A DNA stretch of 64,000 nucleotides from Symbiodinium kawagutii (GCA_009767595.1 VSDK01023979.1:127857-191856); one strand, 5' to 3'; counted from the stretch's first letter, positions 43,233 to 55,819 are shown. The notes: a model not told the origin generated them from the sequence alone. Program-made: numbers and translations.

Positions 43233-44893
43233 AGTGGCATAAGTTGTCACCAGCAGAAAAGCTGGGTTTCAATGAAGCCAAGAGCTTGGAGATTGATCAG
43301 TGGTTGCAGACAGCGGCCGTGAAGAGGGCATCTGGCTATGTGGATCCAGCAAGAGTTCTTCGGATGAGGTGGGTGCTGACGTACAAGCAGGACACCAACA
43401 AGCCGAAGGCTCGCATAGTGCTAATCGGCTTTGAGGATCCAGATCTGGGAGAGCTTCCCAAGGCTGCGCCCACAATGGGCAGGCGTACTAGGCAGAACTT
43501 TTTGCAGTATGCCTCCCTCAGGACCTGGCAGAGCCTTAAGGCTGATGTTAAATCGGCCTTTTTGCAGGGAGGTCCTGTTGAAGAAGCCCGCAACATTTTC
43601 GCGTGGCCAGTTCCGGAGTTGGCCAAGGCCATGCAAATTCCAGAACACCAGGCAGTCCAGGTCGTGAAAAGTTGTTACGGCCTAGTCAACGCCCCAGCAT
43701 CATGGTTTCATTGTGTCAACGATATTTTGAAGCAGCTGGGCATGAAGCAGAGCATTACAGATCCATGTCTCTGGATTCTCTATGGTGATGACATGGGTGA
43801 TGATCGAAGGCAAGTTCTGGGTATGATCTGCAGCCATGTTGATGATATTCTTCTGGCAGGAGATGAACATTCGGAGGAATGGGCTGACCTTTTACATGAA
43901 TTTCATCGCCGTTTTAAATGGTCTCCCTGGGAACACGGAGAATTCATACATTGCGGTGTGAAACTCAAGGAGCAGCCAGGATGCACTGTGGATTTGAATC
44001 ATACCAAGTTCTGTGAAGACTTGGAGCAGATCACTTTCAAGAATCGAGATGATGATGATCCGATCACACCAGAAGAATTGTCACAATTGCGTGAAGTGCT
44101 GGGTGCGGCCCAATGGAGGGCTTACCAGTCGGGACCCCATCACAGCGCAAAATTGGGCATTCTGCAATCCATGGTCACCAAGGCATCAGTCGCAACCTTG
44201 AAAGCTGCAAACAAACTGGTACGTGAAATTCACCAACAGAAGTATTTATCAACCAAAGTTTCTCATTTACCAGTGGCTGACCCGAAAGAGGTGTGCTTCA
44301 TCGCGTGGAGTGATGCAGCTCTGGCGAATAGACCAGACCTTTCATCCACGGGGGGCTACATCATTGGTGCTACCACACCGGGAATGCTGCAAGGAGAAAC
44401 CAGTCCCATCACCTTTGTGTCATGGCGCTCTGGACGACTGGCTCGAAAGGCCAGATCCTCTCTTGCTGCTGAAGTACAGGCTTGTGCTGATGCTGAAGAA
44501 GAGTTGATGTACTGCCGTCTCCAATGGGCAGAACTTTGCGGCTACTCAGTGGATCTCAAGCGTCCTCTTTCCTCGGTGTGCAAAGTGACCGCAGCTCTCG
44601 TCATTGACGCAAAGAGTTTGTATGACATGCTCATGAAAGGTGAATTCAATAGTTCAGCCGGTGGCATGAAAGACAAGTATTCCGCACTTGAAGCTCTTTG
44701 TCTTGTAGAGAGAATTCAGCATGGGAGAACGCAAGTGAGATGGGTTCATTCTCAGGCACAAATTGCCGATGGACTCACTAAGGCTGGACAGTGTCATCAA
44801 TTGATGAAGGCTCTGCATGAAGGCAGATGGACACTGATCCATGATCCTGAATTCATCGCGACTAAGAAGCTGCCGAGAGATGAACGGCTTTGA
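43169..44893 (+). CDS. Copia reverse transcriptase and RNase H
   Basis: 574 codons. Reverse transcriptase motifs: RMRWVLTYKQD, LKADVKSAFLQGG, CYGLVNAPASWF, and the active site SHVDDILLAGD, whose paired Asp codons are at 43841-43846. RNase H follows: IAWSDAALAN with the first Asp (44312-44314), SLAAEVQACADAEEEL with the Glu, LVIDAKSLYDML with the third Asp, and VHSQAQIADGLTK with the last. All catalytic residues are present, so this part alone looks intact. The true junction with the upstream linker is a frame change near 43,200. Confidence 0.93.
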   Translation: MENVEEGSPSFLCEETKGAEVKWHKLSPAEKLGFNEAKSLEIDQWLQTAAVKRASGYVDPARVLRMRWVLTYKQDTNKPKARIVLIGFEDPDLGELPKAAPTMGRRTRQNFLQYASLRTWQSLKADVKSAFLQGGPVEEARNIFAWPVPELAKAMQIPEHQAVQVVKSCYGLVNAPASWFHCVNDILKQLGMKQSITDPCLWILYGDDMGDDRRQVLGMICSHVDDILLAGDEHSEEWADLLHEFHRRFKWSPWEHGEFIHCGVKLKEQPGCTVDLNHTKFCEDLEQITFKNRDDDDPITPEELSQLREVLGAAQWRAYQSGPHHSAKLGILQSMVTKASVATLKAANKLVREIHQQKYLSTKVSHLPVADPKEVCFIAWSDAALANRPDLSSTGGYIIGATTPGMLQGETSPITFVSWRSGRLARKARSSLAAEVQACADAEEELMYCRLQWAELCGYSVDLKRPLSSVCKVTAALVIDAKSLYDMLMKGEFNSSAGGMKDKYSALEALCLVERIQHGRTQVRWVHSQAQIADGLTKAGQCHQLMKALHEGRWTLIHDPEFIATKKLPRDERL

Positions 44894-44910
44894 TCAAGGG
44901 CTTTGGGGCA

Positions 44911-45132
44911 TGTGAATTGTCGTGCGTTTGTAGCCTCAGCATGTAAAGTTGATCGCCGCCGTTCATTTCTCTCTCAAGGAATTCCTTCAGCTTTTGTTCC
45001 CTGAGTGGAAAACCGGCTACGTGTCTTGTGCTGCTGAGCCATAGGGTTTAGCGATTGGTGCTCCTTGGTTGGGGCATTGCACATTGGTTGCTCTTGGTTG
45101 CATCCAAAGGCTGTGGGTCACGGGACACCAAT
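44911..45132 (+). repeat. 3' LTR of the copia element
   Basis: 222 bp, matching the 5' LTR except at four positions. The preceding purine-rich tract is weak (AAGGGCTTTGGGGCA). Confidence 0.93.
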
Positions 45133-45138
45133 GCCAAT
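45133..45138. repeat. Target-site duplication, right copy
   Basis: GCCAAT directly after the 3' LTR, matching 36566-36571. Confidence 0.75.
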
Positions 45139-45846
45139 CAACATCAATCAACCGTTAAAATTCCGGATTGCCTTCATTGTTGGCTCGAATAATAATCATT
45201 AGTATGACGTAGCCACTTGGTTACTCCATCATGTACCATTGTAGCCAATTGCTTTTAATAGTCAATAGTGGTTACTTCTATTGGTTAGCCAACGGTTAAC
45301 GATACAAAAAAAGACATGGCTATTGACTAGCTGCTTACATCTCTTTACTATTTTTCTGATCAAAAAATTTAAGTCACTATATAACTGTAAAAGTATTGAC
45401 AAACCATTTACCATCATTATTAGTCACTAAGCTATACAAGTATTAACTATATCATTGGCAATGATAGTAAGTAACTATTGCTAGTAGCCGGTATCATTGG
45501 TTAACCAATCATCATTCTCATGGTTAGTTGTTAGCCATCACGGCTTCACCACCATGGATTGCCACTCAGCATCCTGTTAGGAGGTCCACGCTTTGGGTCT
45601 GGGGCTCAATGGCTGGAGCTTGGAGAAGGAGCTTGGAGAGCGGGCTCCCAAATTTGTTGGTATGTCTACGCCCTGACAAAAATATGCTATAATCTATCAA
45701 TGGCGTTCACGATCAAAATGGTAACTTTTGGGCTGGTTCAGGGGTGCCCAGATTTTTATGGAGATATTGAAAAGTAAATAGGCGTTACACATCTTTTCAT
45801 GTTTCAATTTTCATGAAAATTTTCGTAATATTTCTTTTGAATACAG
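45139..45846. other. AT-rich noncoding DNA
   Basis: Many short words such as TTAACC and AATCATTAG; no supported gene. Confidence 0.5.
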
Positions 45847-45935
45847 CACTTAGTCCAGATGCGGCAAAGGCGAAGGGCAAACCCCCTGGAAGCCCGAGCA
45901 AAAAATCTTATGTTTTTTCAAAGCTGCCAGTATAA
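45847..45935 (+). CDS. Candidate 3' terminal exon, unknown protein
   Basis: Follows TTGAATACAG, reads LSPDAAKAKGKPPGSPSKKS and ends in TAA at 45933-45935. Basic and Pro/Gly-rich. If real, this gene ends only 252 bp before the helicase start, as expected for closely spaced same-strand dinoflagellate genes. Confidence 0.35.
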
Positions 45936-46187
45936 GGTCAATGCGGTGGTCACGGTGGTTTTGCGGAATCGAGTGGCAGTGGCGTTGCTGACAAGCTTCG
46001 GGACTGGTGCCGCTGGGTTTCTTTCAGTGCCAAGATGCTTCCCTGCACGCATTTGGCATAATCGCTTGAAACATGTTGAGACGGTTTTAACCCGCAAAAA
46101 CATGGTTCATTTTGGCCCAAGTCTTGCATATGATTTGGCACTTTTTCACATTGGAACGACTTCCAGAAGTCGTTTCTTCGTAGAAGT

Positions 46188-48003
<1,816 letters not shown>

Positions 48004-48927
48004 GGAACTCCTCCCTGACGGTCAGTCCGTCCTGTAGGGCCCGTGAGTGGTCAAGACAAGTCGCCAACGGCGTGAACGATGCGCAAGTGCCAAGTGCCAA
48101 AAGTTGCGGTCCCAACGCGTAGGTAGAAGAGCTGAGGCAGAGCTTAGACCCAACAAAAACCCATCATGCCATGACCCCTCCATGCCACAAACATGTCTAT
48201 GGATGTCAGATCTTTTATCAGGTCTTGTCTTTCCAGTGACGGTTTCGACCAGGGCGTTCACAGTTGGGGTACCGGGTAGGGGTCCCAACATCTCACAACC
48301 ACGATCTGAACCAACGGCATGCGGCGAGTTTTCGCCAGGTCAAAGTGGCTCCCAACGCCGCTCGGCGAAGTCTCAGTTGGGTCGGTCAGCAGTGGCTGAT
48401 GGCGGTGGCACTCTGGTCAATGATCATTTGGCCATGGGTCAATATTAAGCATGATTATTAAGCAACAATAATAGGGAAAACAATGGTTCATGATGGGAAC
48501 CAGGGGTACAGGGTTTTGACCCAAAGCCATTTGATGATCCACCATTACTCACCATTAAAATCCATTAACATCCACAAACCATAGCTGCCAACCATTTTTA
48601 ACTTTGCCAAAGATGACGGTGATATTTCGATTGATGATTTGCTCCATATTGCAACCAAAGATGCTTTACTGACTCATGAAAAGTGTTGGGCAGCATGGCC
48701 AGGAGGAATCTCAATTGATAGTGATCTGATGATCTACCAGGAGTCCCCCCAAAAATCAGTGGTTCTTATCACGGAAATAACCACTTGTCAAGTTATGGTC
48801 CAACCATCATCTGGTATGGTTGACTAATACTTGGCAGGTTGGTTGATTAGTTTAACCACCAACCAGCCAGCAAAATAACCACCTACCAACCAGCAACCAT
48901 AGGGCTGGTTTAACCAACAATTCCCAG
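48004..48927. other. Downstream of the helicase; uncertain coding
   Basis: A GC-rich stretch at 48047-48448 is open in two + frames and cannot be assigned. 48836-48926 contains GGTTGGTTGATTAGTTTAAC and then CCACCAACCAG, which form a hairpin and resemble decayed F2 ends just before the next candidate exon. Confidence 0.35.
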
Positions 48928-49032
48928 CCGTTGTTGCTGCCGTCAACCAACGGTGCGTGCTGAGGCGGCGAGACATTCGCGTCCCCAGGAGCGAAGGGGA
49001 GCAGGGCATGACACGAGCATCGATACGAGCAG
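48928..49032 (+). CDS. Candidate internal exon, unknown protein
   Basis: Lies between AATTCCCAG and a donor G|GTGGGG. It reads VVAAVNQRCVLRRRDIRVPR and continues EGEQGMTRASIRA with no stop. The flanks are AT-rich and repeat-like. No family recognised. Confidence 0.35.
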
Positions 49033-49693
49033 GTGGGGTTTTGGTAGCTATAACTTGGTAGCAGTTTAGAAGCCATTACTAGCTGGATGGCTTACACCCA
49101 CTAACTTAGGTTTTTGGTGTTTTTGGGATATGACTGATTTACCAGATAACCACTAAGAATATAATTTTAGCAAGGGATCTATAAGCCACCAAGCTAGCGG
49201 TAATATTTGCCCGAACTGCAGTTTAGAGGCGCCATTTTACGAACTAAACTGCTAACAACCAAGTTATAGCTAGCCCTGACTGGTTTCTATCTGCCCAAAC
49301 TGGTAGTTGGTTTAGTTGTAAAGCAACTAGTTTTGGGGCCCCAGTGTGTAGTAAGGGCCCAGTATGAAGCATCACGGATTAATCGTTACAGATTGTTCGT
49401 GATCATGATGCTCAGTTGCACAGCCCAAAAAGGATCGATTTGCTTACTCACGGCTTGGTGGCACGTCTTGTGGCTGACGTTGAGCCAATCAGTTTGGCGA
49501 TTGTCCACCGAAGTCCGTGGTTGTCTTGTTTGGCTCCCTATCAGCAATCAACTTCCACTGAATCCCGGGTATTTCTGTCGAGATTGTTTTAAAACCTCTG
49601 CATGCCAGCGCCCGAGGATGATGGTGGAGATGATGCTGAGAACGAAGATGCAGCCGGTAACAGAACGCTGCTAGCCTCAGATGTTGAGATGGG

Positions 49694-50083
49694 TTGATGG
49701 TAGATGAGAAATGGCAGATGACATCAGATGACGATGATAAGCGATTGCTTTTTGAAAGGGAAGCGTCCACTTACGCTGAACAACTCAGGGTAGTTTGTGT
49801 GAGTCCTCCTAGTGCAGGACTGCACATCGCTTTACTGAAATTAGCTTTCGGCTCCCATTTTATCATTTGCCGCCTGGCCTTTTCCTGTGATTTACCCGCG
49901 CAATGGCTTTTCCATGATTTTCCGACCAAAATCAAGGGACACCCATGTACGCTGGGTTTCTGGGCTGCCTCGAGGTTCAATGGTGAACTGCACATCGACA
50001 AACTCCTTGTGGGAAGCTCAGGTGCATTGCTAGGCAACTCTTTCTTCAATCTTGGCAAGCCGCCACTCTCAGAAATGGTTTGA
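49694..50083 (+). CDS. ORF, unknown protein (129 aa)
   Basis: ATG to TGA in a single frame. Coding texture is good: KRLLFEREASTYAEQLRVV, a hydrophobic segment (LHIALLKLAFGSHFIICRLA) and RFNGELHIDKLLVGSSGALL. It could be an exon with a start upstream. A short acidic frame (49602-49697) ends just before it. No family recognised. Confidence 0.38.
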   Translation: MMVDEKWQMTSDDDDKRLLFEREASTYAEQLRVVCVSPPSAGLHIALLKLAFGSHFIICRLAFSCDLPAQWLFHDFPTKIKGHPCTLGFWAASRFNGELHIDKLLVGSSGALLGNSFFNLGKPPLSEMV

Positions 50084-50529
50084 AAACTCTAGGGAAACGC
50101 ATGGACATGGCATGGACCATTGGACCCCCCTTATGGCTGATGGCTCCTCTCGTGATTGCCAACTCTCAGGGACCTTAGTTTTCTTCAAGCTGTGACTTAG
50201 GTTGGCCTGGTGATCGAAGGTGGGCGTCTTAGCAACGGCATCCAGGGAGTCCAAATCTCATGTGCCCGGCAGCCTCGAAGCCATTGATATGGGCCCCTCC
50301 TGGGCAGTCCAAAATGAGGCATCGAATAGACACACGGTATTCTATTGTAGTCTATCCATGTTGTGTTCGTTGGCACGTACGGGTGAAGGAATTCTAAATT
50401 TATTGGTGTACGGTGACAAGAGGGAGATTGTTTGTATATATGTGTCATGTGGCAGATTCGGGCTCAGCTCAATCTATTTAGACCAAATTATATAGATGGA
50501 TAGTAATGGAACCATAACAAGCTCCTAAT

Positions 50530-50946
50530 ATGGATCTCATTTGGTCAGTGATGATTGGTAGCACAGCTGTACTAGGGCCGAGCGCCATGACCGCTTGGAA
50601 TGTTGGCAACGGCCTCAGGGCCATCCAGATCGCTTGCAACTTCGTCCGTGGGCAGCCTAAAACGACGTGGGGGAATGCGCGGCCGCGCCGAGGGAAATCC
50701 GGCTGTGGAGGAGCCACAGGGAGCCCTCCTATGGATCATGATCAACCACTGTCACTAGCTATTAACCATTGTTACCCACTAGTTAACCATGGGTTTGGGC
50801 CACCAACCAGAATGATGGTGGAAGGAACTGTTGATGGTACAAGTGAGGTCTCTCAATGTGGGTTTCCGCAAGACTTGAGACCATGCACTCTAGGGTCCGA
50901 GGCGGCCACGGGTTGCAGTTTGCATCCCATGGACCTGTTTCTTTGA
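50530..50946 (+). CDS. Two-exon gene with F3 introner, unknown protein (about 108 aa)
   Basis: Exon 1 from ATG 50530 reads GSTAVLGPSAMTAWNVGN, LRAIQIACNFVRGQ and a basic end. Exon 2 begins at 50811, directly after CCACCAACCAG, reads MMVEGTVDGTSEVSQCG and ends in TGA at 50944-50946. If the intron is 50721-50810 the donor is GA and the phases agree. The frame is also open straight through the element, so an unspliced form is possible. No family recognised. Confidence 0.4.
   Translation: MDLIWSVMIGSTAVLGPSAMTAWNVGNGLRAIQIACNFVRGQPKTTWGNARPRRGKSGCGGATGSPPMDHDQPLSLAINHCYPLVNHGFGPPTRMMVEGTVDGTSEVSQCGFPQDLRPCTLGSEAATGCSLHPMDLFL
50721..50810 (+). mobile_element. F3 introner-like element (90 bp), possible GA donor
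   Basis: Shares ATCATGATCAACCACT, CACTAGTTAACCATGGGTTT and CCACCAACCAG with the F3 copy at 34548-34658. The left boundary is uncertain: no GT gives the right phase, while GA at 50721 does. Confidence 0.45.
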
Positions 50947-51280
50947 TGTCCAGCTGGTCAGCAATGTTGACGAATGGTGGGACAAGACAGCTGTTTATGG
51001 TCTACTTGGGGTGTGGTTTGATCGATCTCCCGTTGATGGGCATCAACCAGCGTTCGCTGCCAGCAGGTGTGGTCTCTTCAACAAAACCGCTCACGGCCAC
51101 CATCAACATACAAGTATGAACCACTACTAGTAGTATCCATTGCTTCAGTCCTCAGTGGAAAAACCACCATTCACTGGCATGAACAAGGGGTAAGCACCAC
51201 TATTGGCACTTATTGGTTGGTAGTTGGTTATTATGTAAATCACACCTAGTGTTGACATGTGTTGACCATCATTAGTTGAG

Positions 51281-51364
51281 GCTCCATTGCTTGAGTTGTG
51301 GGCCCTTGGGGCGGCCCAAAGCCGGGGCCGATGCTTTGCCCGGCTTGCGAATCCACTGTCTCAG
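51281..51364 (+). CDS. Candidate internal exon, unknown protein
   Basis: Follows TTAGTTGAG and ends at CTCAG|GTGTGG. It reads LHCLSCGPLGRPKAGADALP. Short and unrecognised. Confidence 0.25.
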
Positions 51365-51639
51365 GTGTGGGGAACGGCCGTGCTGAACTCGGCATTGCAG
51401 TTTTTCTTTGTTCAAACCGAAGCCAAACGATTTTGAGCATAAAACAAACACCGAAGCCAAACAAAAGAAAACCAGCATTTCCAAAATTGTTTGGCTTCGA
51501 TGTTGGCTCATAAGCCAATGAACAAAGAAAACAAAACAACAAGCAGAACAAGTCCAGAGCATGATGGTATCCATGGTATCCAATGGATACAAATCAATGG
51601 TTGGTATCCACGGTATCCCTCCTAGAAACCGGTGCTGGA

Positions 51640-51990
51640 TGGCCCATGGCCCCCGGCTTCCGTCCTTTGGAACCCAGGCGTCGGTCACTGAGCCACGGCA
51701 AAGACGAGAGGCGGCACCGGGACCAGTCGGGGGTCGGTGGTCAACTGAGGGAGTTCTGGATGGCTTGGAACAGCGCATGCATGGATGGGGTCATGGATGG
51801 ATGGATAGATGGATGGATCCTATGGAATACGGGGATGCTCCCAAGACTATTCCAGCAACTAGTTACCCTGGAAGAAATTGTGCCCCATGACTTGGGGATA
51901 TGTGGAGGAGTGTTTTGTCATTCATTCCAAGGTATGTTTAGGGTAGGCATCCCAGAAGGCAGCCCTCATCCCCCAAGTATGGCCATGTAA
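51640..51990 (+). CDS. Coding-like region, frame uncertain
   Basis: A GC-rich block at 51640-51780 is open in two + frames (one reads FGTQASVTEPRQRREAAPG, the other QLREFWMAWNSA). A short TGGA repeat follows at 51781-51818. I cannot choose a frame. Confidence 0.22.
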   Translation, partial: WPMAPGFRPLEPRRRSLSHGKDERRHRDQSGVGGQLREFWMAWNSACMDGVMDGWIDGWILWNTGMLPRLFQQLVTLEEIVPHDLGICGGVFCHSFQGMFRVGIPEGSPHPPSMAM

Positions 51991-52283
51991 GACATTTGTA
52001 AGCCATTTGGACTGGTTGACTTGGGAGCCCCGAGGTCCCCAAGCTCAGGGAAAGGGCTTCATTTCAAATCCACGAAAACAAAAGCAGGGGTCCAGGGATC
52101 CCAACATCCACGAAAGCGACGATTCGATCAGGGCAGCTGACTATGGGTTACTTTTCCCTTTGGGACTCTCTGGGTGTGGGATCGTGTTGTGGGGGACGCT
52201 GTGAGGATCCTTGAAAACAGGTGGTTCGCTGCTGCAAAGTTTGGCTCATAGCTTTCGGATTCCCGTTTCAATGGCATACAGGG

Positions 52284-52841
52284 ATGAAGTTCAGAAAGAA
52301 AGCCTCGGCAAAGAAGCCAAAGGCTGCAAAGGCCCCGGAGCCCGTGTCAGATGGTGATGCTGAAGATGAAACACCTGGACCTGGGGTCGGAAAGGTTGAG
52401 GAAGCTGGATGGAAAGGCTTTTGCACAGCGTTTGCCAGCATTCTAAGTCGAGAGCTGAAGAACCCCCAGGGACCTGTTCTGGCAGAAACTCAGGTTGAAG
52501 AAAAGATCAGACAAAGCAAGGCTGAGTTCAAGGAAAAGCGACTTCAAGCGATGGAAAACAAGGTTCAAAAGGACAAAGGACATGCAGAGGTCAATATCTT
52601 AGAGAAGAATTTTGAAATGCAACTGCGGAAGTATGCCACGCAAGGAGTGGTCCGCTTGTTCAACGCCGTGAAAGACTACCAGGCCCATGCTGGCGACGAC
52701 AAAGCCGAAAAGTATGAGCTGAACAAGCTTCCTTTGCGGCAGCGTGCCAAGCTGATGGCGGAGAACAAACGAGAGAGATTCGAAAAGTCACTGAAGAAAG
52801 CGAAAACAAAGAAGGATCCAAAGTCCAAGGCAGGCCTATGA
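52284..52841 (+). CDS. RRP15: RRP15-like ribosome biogenesis protein (185 aa)
   Basis: The ATG at 52284 lies 3 nt after GGCATACAG, a likely acceptor. The protein is Lys-rich, with a basic N-terminus (KFRKKASAKKPKAAK), an acidic stretch, then GWKGFCTAFASILSREL and the diagnostic C-terminal segment ATQGVVRLFNAVKDYQ, which matches the conserved block of Rrp15 (pre-60S factor needed for 27S and 25S rRNA maturation in the nucleolus). The end is strongly basic. Length and order fit the small members of the family. An in-frame extension upstream (from 52221) looks noncoding. Confidence 0.85.
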   Translation: MKFRKKASAKKPKAAKAPEPVSDGDAEDETPGPGVGKVEEAGWKGFCTAFASILSRELKNPQGPVLAETQVEEKIRQSKAEFKEKRLQAMENKVQKDKGHAEVNILEKNFEMQLRKYATQGVVRLFNAVKDYQAHAGDDKAEKYELNKLPLRQRAKLMAENKRERFEKSLKKAKTKKDPKSKAGL

Positions 52842-55231
52842 TGATCTATCAGACATGAATCATGTCACTGCTTGTTCACATAATAATGTCCAGTAAGTGG
52901 GACAAACTAGCTCCAAATGCACCGACAACCCCGTTTGAATTCATGGCCTTGACCTGGAGTCAGCTGTTGCCCTCAGGTGAGAAGAAGGGAGAGCAAATCC
53001 ATGGCACCGTCAGCACCGGAGCAGAACATGTTGGATGAGTTCGGGTGAGAAGTTGCTAGCTGCGGCGCTAGCCTTGGTTTGTTTCACCAATTGCACCCTG
53101 TTTGCAGCAGGAAAAACTCAGAAGGTCACTGCAGAGTCACGACATTCCACCTCTGTTCCCATCGCCCACCAGACTAGAATTGAGCATGAAATGGCATGAA
53201 ATTGGCATGACTTCTCATGATTTGTGGCTCTTTCAAGCGAAACTTGGCATATCGTACCTAACGCTTCGACCAGTCCCCACGTCCATGAACCAACCTCATC
53301 AACTGTTTTCAACCATTCTAACCATGATTAACCCGCGAGTATCGATTGACCTACCATGAACCATTGTTGTCCATGCTTAACCTCAACCAGTCTTGACCAT
53401 GATTAATCTATCATGGGCCACCATGACTAACCCACTGTGATGAACTCATGAAGGCCCATGAAGATCACCACAGCAGCTTCCAGGCGTTCACCATTGCCCT
53501 CACCCAAGTCATCATGAACGTCGCTCAGACGTCGCGAACTCGGAATGATGAGATTCTCATCAGTTTTCTTAAGCAACATTTAGCAAGCATCAACGACCAT
53601 CCATGATCATCAATGACCCTTTTCATGATCGACCCTTACCACGTATCATTCATGATCAGTAGAAACCACTACCAATGGGAGATCATTTTCATAATGAAAC
53701 CATCCAGTAGATCACCGGGAGAAAGCAACTGCTGGTGACGCGCTGGAAACTACAATCGCGAACCGACCACTGGTAGCCGCAGAGTGGTTGGGGCGTGGTT
53801 AACTCAGGGGTAGTGGCGAATGGACTAATTTTGCTTAAGCTGGGGTGTGACATGAATTTAAATGCCCTGGAAGGAAACCAACTTTGGGCGGGCAACCTGT
53901 TCACCCCCAGCTGAACCTCCGGTTTCACCGAAAAAATCAAAACTGCCCCTGCAGTGTTGAATTAACGGTGGTTAAGCTGGAATAGAAGAACAAGATATAC
54001 CCACCAGCTTAACCATCATTAACCACCATTTTTCCCACCATGATGGGAAGGCTAGCCTTATAGCCTTCCCATGCCGTTAACCCACCGACCGGGACCCGAG
54101 GCCAAAGAGGTGCCGGGATGTGGATTTCCAGATCTCCGACATCCAGGTCCCCTCCGGGACCACGGGTCCCGGGCGGGACAGCTGGGTTGGGTGTCCGTTG
54201 GGGTTCCCCCACCAGGGGTTCCCACCGGGGCGGGCTGACCATGGGCATGGCTTAGGCCTCAGCCTACCAGAAATGAGGAGTTCCAATCCCCTGGATTTAC
54301 GAGAAGAAAAAAAGGGAGTGCAACAGGTTTTATCGGTTTTGCTGATTTGGTGGCTGTGTTGTATTTATACACACGTTTTTTTTGGGGGTTTATATAGGCT
54401 TACAAACAGAATATTGTACTGAATTCATTTGTGGTTCTGTCATGCCAGATGGCGGAGGCATAGCCGCAGAGGTTGACAGAGAGCCTGGGTAAATGAAACC
54501 ATCCTCCAAACTCATCCCGATTTCCAAGTCAAATGCATGAATGAAACGGGATAGACATGGTTCTGAATGACTGCCTTTTGAAGACTGGACTGCCAGTTCA
54601 TCATAGTGATTGCCAATTCAGGGTTCTCAGTGGTAAATGAATGAGCCATTACTAACCATTGAAGATAAGCCATTGTCAATCCAAATTTCAATTCTTCTTT
54701 CTCACCAAGCATGATCAATCATATAACACTTGCTAGTAGCTAGTACGCCATCAGTGCCCAGTAAGAACTTGGCCAGTCAGCAACCACTATGATCCATGAT
54801 CAACCACTAACCATCACTAACGCCAGTAACCATTGACCACTACCACTGACCAACTATCATTGATCATCATTACCAAGTTGATGGGAAAATCGATCGGAAA
54901 GCCTGGGTTTGTAATGGGTTTTTGACGGGTTTAGCCAGCACTCCTGGGGGTGAAACCCGTCGGTTTTCTACATGATTTTCTCCCATCACTTTTGGGAATC
55001 AGCGATTTAGCATGTTACCATCATTTTTGTAATCATTCCTGTATAGATGTTGCCATCACTATATGATTTCCCATCATTTCTAGATGTTTTCCCAACCGTA
55101 ACTTCCCCGCTGGCCAAGGAAGCCAGTCAACTCATGTCAACTCGCCATGGGCGACGTGGTATGGATTCATGTTTTCGAGATGTTTCCCGGCATTTTTTCT
55201 GTAAACATAGTGGATCTTCCACACGTCATAG
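52842..55231. other. AT-rich region with weak coding-like stretches
   Basis: Around 54080-54238 a GC-rich + frame (VPGCGFPDLRHPG and on to TGA) looks coding. 53852-53912 is a short frame ending in TGA. 53330-53460 and 54780-54870 repeat AACCAT words, and the latter resembles the left part of F3. No recognised family. Confidence 0.35.
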
Positions 55232-55684
55232 TGGATGATCCATAGCACCTTGGTTGACATTGGTTGGTCATCGACTGTGGCTATGACAATGATTCCTGGT
55301 ATGGTAAACTGGTTGGTGGTTTCAAACATTTTGTGTTTTCCCTAGTAATGAGTAACCAATGGTTGGCTGACAAGCATCTTTTTCATGCGGGTTGGAACCA
55401 CCAACCAGATAATGATCATTATCAACCATTATAACCATATATAACCAATCATTAACCATTTCTAACCACTAGTTCACCATGGGTGGTAAAGCCCATTGGT
55501 TGGCACCAGCCGTCAGACGTCCGTGGATCTTGAACCCCCCGGCCAGGTGGATCTGCAATCGCCCCAGCGGGACGTGATCCTCAAGAGCACCTCCCAGCCG
55601 GCTCTCCGGACGCTGGCGGCCCCAGGGGCACCGGGGGGGAGGAGGTGGCCAGCTGGGTATCATTTGGTTTCCCCTTCTATGTAG
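55232..55684 (+). CDS. Two exons of an unknown gene split by a composite introner
   Basis: Exon 55232-55311 follows CACGTCATAG, reads IHSTLVDIGWSSTVAMTM and on, and ends two bases into a codon at CTG|GTTGGTGG. Exon 55510-55684 follows TGGCACCAG, supplies the missing base and reads RQTSVDLEPPGQVDLQ, then SQPALRTLAAPGAPGG, with TAG at 55682-55684 (or it ends at the GT at 55652). The phase match (2) across a 198-bp intron made of two elements is the main support. Family unknown. Confidence 0.5.
55312..55408 (+). mobile_element. F2 introner-like element (97 bp)
   Basis: Begins GTTGGTGGTTTCAAACATT and ends GTTGGAACCACCAACCAG; the ends are inverted repeats, and the preceding CTG extends the left arm. 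Alignable along its whole length with 61814-61908 (roughly 75-80% by eye). Confidence 0.65.
55409..55509 (+). mobile_element. F3-like element (101 bp) adjoining an F2 element
   Basis: Contains ATGATCATTATCAACCA, then CACTAGTTCACCATGGGT, and ends GGTTGGCACCAG. It abuts the F2 element directly, so the two make one intron. Confidence 0.5.
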
Positions 55685-55819
55685 GATGGTATATGCTATG
55701 ATGAATCATCATTACTGGGTATATCACTGAAGCATCACCCCTGATGATGGTTAGGTAGGCTGATGATGGTCCGGGGTCAATGGTAATGATGGTGCTTGGG
55801 AGTTTGCTGCGGTTTACAG

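Larger units (their letters stand above)
36572..45132 (+). mobile_element. Ty1/copia LTR retrotransposon, complete but mutated (8.56 kb)
   Basis: Bounded by 222-bp LTRs with 4 mismatches (about 98% identity) and flanked by the 6-bp repeat GCCAAT, so insertion was recent. The order gag, zinc knuckle, protease, integrase, reverse transcriptase, RNase H defines Ty1/copia. Extra parts lie between protease and integrase: a Cys-containing domain and a methyltransferase-like domain. The coding region changes frame several times and has three in-frame stops, so this copy probably cannot make its full polyprotein. Such frame changes could also be sequencing errors. Confidence 0.95.
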
